This document shows positions 10,245-17,984 of a stretch of 34,849 nucleotides of DNA, piece by piece (within the stretch, counting starts at the first letter, position 1; every line of letters begins with the position of its first letter). The stretch is taken from the NCBI GenBank assembly GCA_025458025.1, contig JALOTF010000026.1:1-34849 (forward strand), written 5' to 3'. The notes below the pieces were generated by a model. It was not told where the DNA came from. It was given only the letters and a program-made list of their open reading frames with translations, and did not search any database. A program made the translations under genes and the position numbers. The stretch is from Beijerinckiaceae bacterium. GTDB lineage: Bacteria > Pseudomonadota > Alphaproteobacteria > Rhizobiales > Beijerinckiaceae.

Positions 10245-11411
10245 ATGTCGATCGATCCCCGCATCCTGGCCCTGCAATCGGAAGTCGCCGGCTGGCGTCA
10301 GGATTTCCACGCGCATCCGGAGCTTGGCTACGAGGTGCACCGGACTGCCGGAATCGTCGCCGCGAAGCTGCGTGAATTCGGCTGTGACGAGGTGACGGAG
10401 GGAATCGGCAAGACCGGCGTCGTCGGCATCATCCATGGCAAGAACGGTCCGGGCGGGCGTGTGGTCGGCCTGCGCGCCGACATGGATGCCCTGCCCATCG
10501 AGGAGGAGACCAACCTCCCGCATCGCTCCACCGTTCCCGGCAAGATGCATGCCTGCGGGCATGATGGCCACACCGCCATGCTGCTCGGCGCAGCGAAGCA
10601 CCTCGCGGAAACGCGGGATTTCGCCGGCACGGTCGCGGTCATTTTCCAGCCTGCGGAAGAAGGCGGCGGCGGGGGCAAGGCCATGGTGGACGATGGCATG
10701 ATGGACCGCTGGAACATCCGGGAAGTCTACGGCATGCACAACATGCCGGGCATGCCCGCCGGCTCAATCGCCGTGCGGCCCGGCCCCATCATGGCAGCAG
10801 CCGACCAGTTCGTGATCAGCATCGAGGGGCGCGGCGCGCATGCCGCTGCCCCGCATCTGGGCGTCGACCCCGTCGTAGTCGGCGCGCATATCGTGGCGGC
10901 TTTGCAATCCATCGCCTCGCGCAATGCCGATCCGCTGAAGGCCGTGGTCGTCTCCACCACGATGTTCCATGCAGGCACGGCCTTCAACATCATCCCGCAG
11001 CGCGCGGAACTCACGGGCACCGTGCGCACGCTGGAACTCGGCATGCGTGACCTCGCCGAGAAGCGCCTCACGGAAATTGCCACGGGCACGGCCAAGATGT
11101 TCGGCGCCGTGGCGACCGTGAAATATGATCGCGGCTACCCCGCAACCATCAACCATCCGAAGGAAACCGCCGAGGCTGTTGCCGTGGCGCGGCGCGTGTT
11201 CGGCGCGGCGAATGTGGATGCCGAGGTTGCTCCCATGATGGGCGGTGAGGATTTCTCCTACATGCTGGAAGCGCGGCCCGGCAGCTATCTCTTCATCGGC
11301 AACGGCGATACCGCAGGGCTTCACCACCCGGCCTATGATTTCAACGATGCCGCCCTGCCGGCGGGCATTCAGTTCTGGACGGAAATCGCGCGAGCCCGCA
11401 CCGCAGCCTGA
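10245..11411 (+). CDS. M20 family metallo-amidohydrolase (hippurate hydrolase-like)
   Basis: This protein belongs to the M20D amidohydrolase group, cytoplasmic two-metal enzymes that cleave N-acyl amino acids, indole conjugates or short peptides. The product has 388 residues. Metal-site motifs are visible in order: MHACGHDGHTAMLLGAA (Cys and His), FQPAEEGGGGG (Glu pair), YGMHNMPGMPAG (His) and a C-terminal GLHHPAYDFND (His). The ATG at 10245 follows CGGAG. It stands alone after a terminator and converges on the - strand genes that include a peptide ABC importer, so it may process imported peptides or acylated amino acids. The exact substrate cannot be read from the sequence. Confidence 0.88.
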   Translation: MSIDPRILALQSEVAGWRQDFHAHPELGYEVHRTAGIVAAKLREFGCDEVTEGIGKTGVVGIIHGKNGPGGRVVGLRADMDALPIEEETNLPHRSTVPGKMHACGHDGHTAMLLGAAKHLAETRDFAGTVAVIFQPAEEGGGGGKAMVDDGMMDRWNIREVYGMHNMPGMPAGSIAVRPGPIMAAADQFVISIEGRGAHAAAPHLGVDPVVVGAHIVAALQSIASRNADPLKAVVVSTTMFHAGTAFNIIPQRAELTGTVRTLELGMRDLAEKRLTEIATGTAKMFGAVATVKYDRGYPATINHPKETAEAVAVARRVFGAANVDAEVAPMMGGEDFSYMLEARPGSYLFIGNGDTAGLHHPAYDFNDAALPAGIQFWTEIARARTAA

Positions 11412-11414
11412 TGC

Positions 11415-11666
11415 CTAGCGCGTCAGCATGTCATGCGCGAATTTCAGCGCGATGATCCCGGCCGAGAGCGCGGTCGCCAAAGCCGCACGCCGGTTGAGCA
11501 GCTGCGTGCGGTTGATGGCCGTGACGATGCGGTTGAGATCGAGCGAGTTGATGTCCTCGCTCTTGTTCACGCGACGCACCTGATAGCTGCTGGCGCGAAA
11601 CCAGAGATAGGCCGCGACAAGGGCTGTGACCAAAGCGGCCATATCGAGAAGGAACGTGATCGACAT
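11415..11666 (-). CDS. Small uncharacterised two-helix membrane protein
   Basis: This predicted 83-residue protein has two hydrophobic segments, SITFLLDMAALVTALVAAYLWF near the N-terminus and AALATALSAGIIALKFA near the C-terminus. They are joined by a polar, charged loop (RVNKSEDINSLDLNRIV). I do not recognise the family. The ATG at 11666 is chosen; a TTG at 11675 is in frame, and neither has a strong ribosome site. The stop lies three bases from the stop of the convergent M20 gene. No function can be assigned. Confidence 0.6.
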   Translation of the reverse strand: MSITFLLDMAALVTALVAAYLWFRASSYQVRRVNKSEDINSLDLNRIVTAINRTQLLNRRAALATALSAGIIALKFAHDMLTR

Positions 11667-11750
11667 CTGCGCCAATAAGGGGCGTGTCCGGCGGTTTTCA
11701 AGCCCGCAACTGCTCTTATTGCATCAATCAGAGCGTGAGACAGCAATTCA

Positions 11751-11767
11751 AGTTGGCAGCGCCAACT
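11751..11767. repeat. Small perfect hairpin at the end of the next gene
   Basis: AGTTGGC and GCCAACT (7 bp each) flank AGC and overlap the stop codon of the - strand gene that ends at 11766. On the - strand it is followed by TTGAATTG rather than a T-tract, so it is a weak candidate terminator. Confidence 0.4.
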
Positions 11768-12194
11768 AACGTCGCCGTCGCAGGCCCCCCGCCACCCAGA
11801 CCAACCACAGGATGCCAGGAAAGACCACCCCAAGCACGAAAATCGCGCCCCAGGACCTGCCTAGGAAGGTGCGATCACCTCGTGACGTTGGAATGTGATC
11901 GGCAGACAGCGACGTGAGTTGGATCACCATCAGGATGGCAACACCTGTCAGAACTGATCGAATGAGAATTCTTGAAGCCGTTTCGCCAAATCGAAATTTG
12001 ACGAGTGCGGAGGCGAGGCCGGCCACCCCGAAAACATAAGAACTGGCGGGGTAAAGAGCGTCAATCGAAAACAATCCGGTCACAACGCACAGGATCGCGG
12101 CGATTGACCATATCTCGAAAATCGCAAGTGCCTCGGTGTTCTTGTTCAATTGGATATCCAACTCAAGGCGCCGTGCGCCTCTCCTCCACCGCAT
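11766..12194 (-). CDS. Uncharacterised four-helix membrane protein in low-GC DNA
   Basis: The gene encodes up to 142 residues with about four hydrophobic helices (around IWSIAAILCVVTGLFSI, YVFGVAGLASALV, ILIRSVLTGVAILMVI and AIFVLGVVFPGILWLVWV). I do not recognise a family. The start is uncertain: the ATG at 12194 overlaps the dppF 3' end by 32 bases and has no good ribosome site upstream, while a TTG at 12161, just past the dppF stop, is possible. Base use differs from its neighbours. A hand count gives about 52% GC over 11881-12120, against roughly 65% nearby, and codons such as AAT, GAA and TTT are more common. This suggests a foreign or weakly selected gene. It has no evident link to the transporter beyond position. 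Confidence 0.55.
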   Translation of the reverse strand: MRWRRGARRLELDIQLNKNTEALAIFEIWSIAAILCVVTGLFSIDALYPASSYVFGVAGLASALVKFRFGETASRILIRSVLTGVAILMVIQLTSLSADHIPTSRGDRTFLGRSWGAIFVLGVVFPGILWLVWVAGGLRRRR

Positions 12195-13149
12195 GGCAGG
12201 CCACGCCGTCGATCATCGCCGGGGCCTCGCGCTTGCAGCGCTCATTCGCAAGCGGGCAGCGCGGATGGAAGGTGCAGCCCGAGGGCGGATTGATGGGGTT
12301 CGGGATTTCCCCCGCCACCATCTGCCGCTGGCGGCCGGTCATGCCGAGATCGGGCACGGCATCGAGCAGCATGCGCGTATAGGGGTGGCGTGGCGCGCGG
12401 AAGAGCGCCTTGCTGTCGCTGACCTCGACGAGACGCCCGAGATACATCACGCCGATGCGGTCGGCCATGTGCCGCACAACCGCAAGATTATGCGAGATGA
12501 AGAGATAGGTGAGGCCGAATTCCTTCTGCAGATCGCGCATCAGGTTCAGGATCTGCGCCTGCACGGACACATCGAGCGCGGAAGTCGGCTCGTCGCACAC
12601 GATGAACTCGGCGCTTGAAGCCAGCGCGCGGGCAATCGCGATGCGCTGCCGCTGGCCGCCCGAGAATTCATGCGGGAACTTCTTCCCGTCATCTGGGTGC
12701 AGGCCGACCAGCGTGAGGAGCTCGCCCACGCGCGCCTCCACCGCCTCGCCCTTCAGCAGGCCAAAGGCGTGGATCGGCTCGGCGATGATGCGCGCGACCT
12801 GCCAGCGGGGGTTGAGGCTGGCATAGGGGTCCTGAAAGATCATCTGGATGCGCTTGCGCAGGGCCTGCCGCGCGGCACTATCCTTCACATCGGTCATCGA
12901 CACGCCGTCGATGGTCACGGTGCCGGAGGTGACCGGCAAAAGCCCCACGGCCATGCGCGCGACGGTTGATTTGCCGGAACCGGATTCGCCCACCAGCGCG
13001 AAAGTTTCGCCTTTGCGGATATCGACGCTCACTCCGTCCACGGCCTTGAGATAGGCCTTGGGCAGCTTTTCCAGCACGCGATTGAGCCAGGGACGCGAGA
13101 CATCGAAGACGCGCTTGAGATCACGGATCCGGATGAAGGGCTCGGTCAT
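12163..13149 (-). CDS. dppF: Dipeptide/oligopeptide ABC transporter ATP-binding protein (DppF/OppF type)
   Basis: This is one of the two cytoplasmic ATPases that power the peptide importer. The product is 328 residues. The Walker A motif GESGSGKS is at 54-61, the Q-loop is in IFQDPYASLNP, and the signature is EFSGGQRQR followed by Walker B FIVCDEPTSALD and the switch histidine in LFISHNLAV. The C-terminal oligopeptide-ATPase domain has clustered cysteines (GCTFHPRCPLANERC, then VACHAV), which in this group can hold an iron-sulfur cluster. The ATG overlaps the dppD stop by four bases. The substrate class (di- or oligopeptide, or another class 5 solute) is not fixed by the ATPase. Confidence 0.9.
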   Translation of the reverse strand: MTEPFIRIRDLKRVFDVSRPWLNRVLEKLPKAYLKAVDGVSVDIRKGETFALVGESGSGKSTVARMAVGLLPVTSGTVTIDGVSMTDVKDSAARQALRKRIQMIFQDPYASLNPRWQVARIIAEPIHAFGLLKGEAVEARVGELLTLVGLHPDDGKKFPHEFSGGQRQRIAIARALASSAEFIVCDEPTSALDVSVQAQILNLMRDLQKEFGLTYLFISHNLAVVRHMADRIGVMYLGRLVEVSDSKALFRAPRHPYTRMLLDAVPDLGMTGRQRQMVAGEIPNPINPPSGCTFHPRCPLANERCKREAPAMIDGVACHAVEERRTAP

Positions 13150-14162
13150 GGCGTGCCCCCCGCTTTGGCCGCGTAGAGATGGCAGGCGACGAGATGCCCC
13201 GGCATCAGGTTCTCGCGGGCGGAGGTGGCAGCATCCGGCGCGATGGGCTCGGGTTTTTCCACACGGCAGCGATCGAACACGCGCTCGCAGCGCGGATTGA
13301 AGGCGCAGCCCGGCGGAATGCGCGTAAGGCGCGGCATGGAGCCGGGAATCTGCGTGAGGCGCTCGGCTTCGGCTTCCAGCGTGGGAATCGCGCCCATCAG
13401 ACCCTTGGCATAGGGGTGCAGCGGATGCTTCACCACATCGCGGACGGGACCGATTTCGGCGACGCGCCCCGCATACATCACGGCGACGCGGTCGGCAGTC
13501 TCTGCGATCACGCCCATATCATGCGTCACCAGCATAACCGCTGTGCCGCGCTCATGGCAGAGCCGCTTGATGAGCGCGATGATCTGCGCCTGCACGCTCA
13601 CATCGAGCGCGGTCGTGGGCTCATCCGCCACAATGAAATCCGGCTCGGCCGAGAGCGCGAGCGCAATCACCACGCGCTGGCGCATGCCGCCCGAAAACTC
13701 ATGCGGATAGCCGTCGATGCGCTTCTCCGGCGCAGGGATTCCCACCTCGGAGAGGAGTTCGATGGCCCGGTCTCGCGCGGCGCGCGGGGAGAGGTCGGTA
13801 TGCGTGCGGATGGTTTCGATCAGTTGCTCGCCCACGCGATAAAGCGGGTTCAGCGAGGTCAGCGGGTCCTGGAAGATCATCGCGATCTTGCGGCCCCGGA
13901 TGCGGCGCATCTCCTCAGGCGGCAGGTTGTCGATGCGCTTTCCGTGGAGCAGGATTTCCCCGCCCGCGATGCGCCCCGGCGGCTCGATGAGGCCGATGAT
14001 GGCCGAGCCAGTAACGCTCTTGCCCGCGCCACTTTCGCCCACGACACCCAGCACCTCACCGCGCGCGATGTCGAAGGAAACATCGTCGATCGCACGCAGG
14101 ATTCCGCGTCGCGTTGCGAATTCCACGCGCAGGTTTCGGACGGAAAGAACAGGTTCACTCAT
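13146..14162 (-). CDS. dppD: Dipeptide/oligopeptide ABC transporter ATP-binding protein (DppD/OppD type)
   Basis: This is the second ATPase of the importer, 338 residues. Walker A is GESGAGKS, the Q-loop lies in IFQDPLTSLNPLYRVG, the signature is EFSGGMRQR, and Walker B is FIVADEPTTALD with the switch His in VTHDMGV. The C-terminal extension carries the typical cysteine pattern (GCAFNPRCERVFDRC ... VACHLY). The ATG at 14162 is chosen because GGCAGG lies upstream; a TTG at 14177 is in frame. It lies 15 bases after dppC and overlaps dppF by an ATGA. It probably forms a heterodimer with DppF. Confidence 0.9.
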   Translation of the reverse strand: MSEPVLSVRNLRVEFATRRGILRAIDDVSFDIARGEVLGVVGESGAGKSVTGSAIIGLIEPPGRIAGGEILLHGKRIDNLPPEEMRRIRGRKIAMIFQDPLTSLNPLYRVGEQLIETIRTHTDLSPRAARDRAIELLSEVGIPAPEKRIDGYPHEFSGGMRQRVVIALALSAEPDFIVADEPTTALDVSVQAQIIALIKRLCHERGTAVMLVTHDMGVIAETADRVAVMYAGRVAEIGPVRDVVKHPLHPYAKGLMGAIPTLEAEAERLTQIPGSMPRLTRIPPGCAFNPRCERVFDRCRVEKPEPIAPDAATSARENLMPGHLVACHLYAAKAGGTP

Positions 14163-14177
14163 CACGCAACCTGCCAA

Positions 14178-15140
14178 TCAACGGAGCTTCGGGTTCAGCG
14201 CGTCGCGCAGCCAGTCGCCCAGCAGGTTCACCGCGAGCACGAGAATGGCGAGCGTGGCACCGGGGAAAGCGACGATCCACCAATCGCCGGAGAAGAGATA
14301 CTTGTTGCCGATGGAAATCAGCGTGCCCAGCGACGGCTGGGTCGGCGGCAGGCCCACGCCGAGGAAAGATAGCGTCGCCTCGGTGATGATCGCGAGGCCG
14401 AGATTGATCGTGAGGATTACCAGAACCGGGCCGATCACGTTCGGCAGCACATGGCGGATCATGATGATCGGCGTCGGCAGGCCCACGAGGCGCGCCGCGG
14501 CCACGTAATCCTTGTTCTTCTCCACCATGGTCGAGCCACGGATGGTGCGCGCATATTGCACCCAGAAACTGAGACCAATGGAGATGACCAGCACGGGAAT
14601 CGCGGTCGTCTCGCGGCTCATGCCCCGAAACATGCCCTGGGCCACGCCATCAATCAGCAACGCGATGAGGATGGCCGGGAAGGTCAACTGCACATCCGCC
14701 ACGCGCATGATGATCGCATCCACGCGCCCGCCCATATAGCCCGCGAGAAGCCCGAGGGTGATGCCGATGCTCGCCGCCAGCAGCACGCCGAGGCCGCCGA
14801 CCATCAGGCTCACACGCAGGCCGTAGAGAATGGCCGAATACATGTCGCGGCCCTGGTCATCTGTGCCGATGATAAAGCGCGGATCGCCACCCTGCTGCCA
14901 GACCGGTGGGATCGAGGCATCCGAGAGGAAAACCGTCGCCGGGTTGAAGGGGTCGGTCGGCGCAATCCACGGCGCGAAGGCCGCACCGATGAAGCAGAGC
15001 AGCACGATGGCCGCAGCAATCATGGTGACCCACGACGAACGGAAGCTCGCATAGATGTCGGAATCCAGAAGCCGCGCGATGAGGCCGCTCTGGCCCCCCG
15101 CCACGAGGCCCTTCACCTCTTCAGGGGTCGGACTGGGCAT
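14178..15140 (-). CDS. dppC: Peptide ABC transporter permease (DppC/OppC type)
   Basis: This inner-membrane permease has 320 residues. An N-terminal cytoplasmic segment and first helix (WVTMIAAAIVLLCFIGAAF) precede the periplasmic stretch with FIIGTDDQGRDMYSAILYGL, a hallmark of DppC/OppC. The binding-protein-dependent transport core with five more helices follows. The ATPase-contact EAA loop is VAAARLVGLPTPIIMIRHVL. It pairs with DppB to form the channel. A 12-base gap separates it from dppB and 15 bases from dppD. Confidence 0.92.
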   Translation of the reverse strand: MPSPTPEEVKGLVAGGQSGLIARLLDSDIYASFRSSWVTMIAAAIVLLCFIGAAFAPWIAPTDPFNPATVFLSDASIPPVWQQGGDPRFIIGTDDQGRDMYSAILYGLRVSLMVGGLGVLLAASIGITLGLLAGYMGGRVDAIIMRVADVQLTFPAILIALLIDGVAQGMFRGMSRETTAIPVLVISIGLSFWVQYARTIRGSTMVEKNKDYVAAARLVGLPTPIIMIRHVLPNVIGPVLVILTINLGLAIITEATLSFLGVGLPPTQPSLGTLISIGNKYLFSGDWWIVAFPGATLAILVLAVNLLGDWLRDALNPKLR

Positions 15141-15152
15141 TGTTTCTGTCCC

Positions 15153-16130
15153 TCAGGTCCGCATCGCAACGCGCAGGCGCGGATCAACAAAACCATAGGC
15201 GAGATCAACCAGCAGATTGATCGTCACGAAGAGGAAGCCGATCAGCATCAGGTAGGCTGCCATGATCGGGATATCGACATTCTGCACAGCCTTCAGGAAC
15301 AGCAAACCCATGCCCGGCCAGTTGAACACCGTCTCGGTGATGATAGCGAAGGCAATGATCGAGCCGAGCTGCAACCCGGCAATGGTGATGACCGGGATCA
15401 GCGTGTTCTTCAGCGCATGGCCGAAATGGATGGCGCGGGTGCGCAGGCCGCGCGCCTTGGCGAACTTGATGTAATCGGTGCGCATCACTTCCATCATCTC
15501 GGCGCGCACAAGGCGCATGATGAGCGTCATCTGGAAGAGACCAAGCGTAATCGCCGGCAGCACCAGCGCCTTCAGGCCGGATAGCGTGAGGAAGCCGGTA
15601 GTCCACCAATTGCCGAACTTCACCACCTCGCCGCGCCCATTGGAGGGCAGCCAGCCGAGTATGACCGCGAAGAGGTAAATCAGCAGGATGCCGATGAGGA
15701 AGGTGGGCAACGATACGCCGATCAGGCTCACCGCCTGGAACACGCGGGCCAGCCAGCTGTCGCGCCGCAGCGCGCAATAGACGCCCATCACCACGCCCAC
15801 GAGGAGCGCGAACAGAGCAGCGGTGAAGGCGAGTTCCAGCGTCGCAGGCGCACGCTCGGCCAGCAATTGCGTCACCGGCAAGCGAAACTGGTAGGAGACG
15901 CCGAAATTGAAATGCAGCGCATTCCAGAGAAAGCGCCCGAACTGCACGAGAGTCGGATCATTGAGGCCCAGCGAGGCGCGCAGCCGCTCGACCTCGGCCT
16001 GCGGCGTATCCACACCGACCATCTGGTTTACGGGATCACCCACGAACCGGAACATGATGAAGGCGATCAGCGCAACCGACACCATGACGGCGATCGATTG
16101 CAGGATGCGCCGGATGACGAACGCCAGCAT
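15153..16130 (-). CDS. dppB: Peptide ABC transporter permease (DppB/OppB type)
   Basis: This is the second permease subunit, 325 residues with six predicted helices. The first (ILQSIAVMVSVALIAFIMF) is followed by the family motif for this permease type, FRFVGDPVNQMVG. The EAA loop is FAKARGLRTRAIHFGHALKN. The ATG at 16130 is preferred, with AGG eight bases upstream; GTG at 16139 is in frame. It is the first gene after the hairpin at 16147-16176, which could reduce its transcription relative to the binding-protein gene. Confidence 0.92.
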   Translation of the reverse strand: MLAFVIRRILQSIAVMVSVALIAFIMFRFVGDPVNQMVGVDTPQAEVERLRASLGLNDPTLVQFGRFLWNALHFNFGVSYQFRLPVTQLLAERAPATLELAFTAALFALLVGVVMGVYCALRRDSWLARVFQAVSLIGVSLPTFLIGILLIYLFAVILGWLPSNGRGEVVKFGNWWTTGFLTLSGLKALVLPAITLGLFQMTLIMRLVRAEMMEVMRTDYIKFAKARGLRTRAIHFGHALKNTLIPVITIAGLQLGSIIAFAIITETVFNWPGMGLLFLKAVQNVDIPIMAAYLMLIGFLFVTINLLVDLAYGFVDPRLRVAMRT

Positions 16131-16146
16131 GCTGAACACCTGAATG

Positions 16147-16176
16147 AAAAGGGCCGCGCGGTGTTGCGCGGCCCTT
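16147..16176 (-). terminator. Hairpin with T-tract between the binding-protein gene and dppB
   Basis: AAGGGCCGCGC (16149-16159) pairs perfectly with GCGCGGCCCTT (16166-16176) around the loop GGTGTT. Read on the - strand it ends in CCCTTTTCATTC, giving an intrinsic terminator shape 14 bases after the binding-protein stop. It probably stops part of the transcripts and stabilises the upstream mRNA, so that binding protein is made in excess over the membrane parts. Confidence 0.75.
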
Positions 16177-16189
16177 CAGCAGAGATTTG

Positions 16190-17776
16190 TTACTTCTTGT
16201 TGGCCCAGTAGAGCAGCACGGAATTGTCTGCGCGCTGGTTCAGTTCCACGTTCTTCGCCACGCCCCAGGCCAGAGCCTGCTGGTGCAGCGGAACATAGGC
16301 AAACTCCTTCGTGGTGATCTCGAAGGCCTGCTTGATCATCGCGTTGCGCTTCGCCGTATCGCTTTCGACGAGGATCTTGTCCGTCAGCGCGTCGACTTCC
16401 TTGTTGCAGTAGCCGCCGAGGTTGGATTCACCGCGCGGGCTGCCATCGGCGCGGCAGCCATGGATATCGAACAGCACGTTGTGGCTGTCGAAGGTGCCGG
16501 GCGTCCAGCCGAGGAGGTAGAAGGAGGTCTTGTAGCCGCCCGACTTCAGCACCTTAGCGAAATACTGCGCCTTGGGCTGGGCGTTGAGGTTCACCTTCAC
16601 GCCGATGCGCGCGAGCATGCCCACCACGGCCTGGCAGATCTGGCCGTCATTCACGTAGCGGTCGTTCGGGCAATCCATGCCCACCTCGAAGCCGTTGGGA
16701 TAGCCGGCATCGGCGAGGAGCTTCTTCGCGCGCTCTGGATCGAACTTCGAGGAGAAGCCGGCCTGCGGGAAGAGTTCCGGGGCGATCATCAGCGGCGAAG
16801 GCGTGGCAAGCCCGCGCATCACGCGCGCCTTGATCGTTTCCTTGTCGACCGCAAGGTTGAAGGCCTCGCGCACCCGCACATCCTTGAACGGGTTCTTGCC
16901 CTTCACGTTGGATTCGAGCAGCTCGTCGCGGATCTGGTCATAACCGAGGAAGATCGTGCGCAGTTCCGGCCCGGCGAGCACCTTCGCCTTGTCGGAGGAG
17001 TTCACGCGCGGAATATCCTGGATCGGAACCGGCTCGATCACATCCACTTCGCCCGAGAGTAGCGCGGCCACGCGGGTCGCATCGTTCGGGATGGGCGTGA
17101 AGATGATCTCGGTGAGGTTGTGTTCCTTCTTGCCCCACCAGTTCGCATTGGCCTTGAAGACCGTGCGCACGCCCGGCTGGTGGCTTTCGATGCGGAAGGG
17201 GCCCGTGCCGTTCGCGTTGAGCGCGATGAAGCTCGGCGTGGTGGCCGCCGCCGGTGTGGGCGCGGCCGAATTGTTCGCTTCCGCCCACTTCTTCGAGACG
17301 ATGTACCAGGTATCCCACTGCGCGATCAGGATCGGGTTGGGGCTCTCGAGCTCCACGTCGATCGTGTGGCTGTCGATCTTCGTGAACTTGGCACCCTTGG
17401 GCACGCGGGTCTGGAAGTTCGAACCCTGCGCGCGCACGCGGTCGGCCGAGAAGATCACGTCGTCAGCGGTGAAATCCTCACCATTGTGGAACTTCACGCC
17501 CTTGCGGAGGTGGAACCGCCACTTCTTCGCGCCATCCATGATCTCCCAGCGCTCGGCGAGGCCGGGGCCGATGGCGAGATCCTTGCCGCGCGAGGTCAGG
17601 CCCTCATAGACATGCCCGAGATGCGCGTTCGTGGTGGTCTCGTTCAGGGTGTAGGGATCGAGCGACTTCAGGTCGCCCTGGTTCGCATAGCGAAGGGTGA
17701 CAGCCCCGGCCGGGGAAACCGCCATCTGCAAGGCCAGCGCAGTGCCGGCTGCGAGCAGCCATTTACGGAAAGACAT
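16190..17776 (-). CDS. Periplasmic peptide-binding protein (ABC transporter, family 5)
   Basis: This is the solute-binding protein of the importer, a bacterial extracellular solute-binding protein family 5 (DppA/OppA-like) of 528 residues. A signal peptide (MSFRKWLLAAGTALALQM, then AVSPAGA, with cleavage likely before VTLRYA) directs it to the periplasm. The family signature region appears as VYEGLTSRGKDLAIGPGLAE followed by WRFHLRKGVKFHNGEDFTADD. There is no lipobox cysteine. The ATG at 17776 has AGGGAG eight bases upstream; the longer open frame to 17821 is not needed. The substrate may be peptides, but this family also binds nickel, glutathione and sugars. The nearby M20 amidohydrolase favours peptides or acyl-amino acids. 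Confidence 0.92.
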   Translation of the reverse strand: MSFRKWLLAAGTALALQMAVSPAGAVTLRYANQGDLKSLDPYTLNETTTNAHLGHVYEGLTSRGKDLAIGPGLAERWEIMDGAKKWRFHLRKGVKFHNGEDFTADDVIFSADRVRAQGSNFQTRVPKGAKFTKIDSHTIDVELESPNPILIAQWDTWYIVSKKWAEANNSAAPTPAAATTPSFIALNANGTGPFRIESHQPGVRTVFKANANWWGKKEHNLTEIIFTPIPNDATRVAALLSGEVDVIEPVPIQDIPRVNSSDKAKVLAGPELRTIFLGYDQIRDELLESNVKGKNPFKDVRVREAFNLAVDKETIKARVMRGLATPSPLMIAPELFPQAGFSSKFDPERAKKLLADAGYPNGFEVGMDCPNDRYVNDGQICQAVVGMLARIGVKVNLNAQPKAQYFAKVLKSGGYKTSFYLLGWTPGTFDSHNVLFDIHGCRADGSPRGESNLGGYCNKEVDALTDKILVESDTAKRNAMIKQAFEITTKEFAYVPLHQQALAWGVAKNVELNQRADNSVLLYWANKK

Positions 17777-17984
17777 CGTATTCTCCCTGTTCTCGAGCGC
17801 TGCCCGTTCTTGTTGCGGCACGCGCTCATCTCAGCTTTCCAAGTCGATCCCGGCGCGCGGCCAAAATCAAGCACAAAGGCAGGTCGAAGGCGGAAATTCG
17901 TCAATATGCGGCACGAGCGGTAACCTGACGGACAGCCTGCACTTTTTCCTTGGCGGAGGGGCGTGGCAGGGCTAGCTAGCGCCC
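17777..17984. other. Divergent intergenic region (binding-protein gene and uup)
   Basis: This 208-base gap must hold the - strand promoter of the peptide importer and the + strand promoter of the ABC-F gene. I see no convincing sigma-70-type pair. There is a CTTGAT on the - strand (complement of 17870-17875) without a good -10 at the right distance. GCTAGCTAGC (17971-17980), just before the uup start, is a short palindrome of unknown meaning. Confidence 0.5.
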
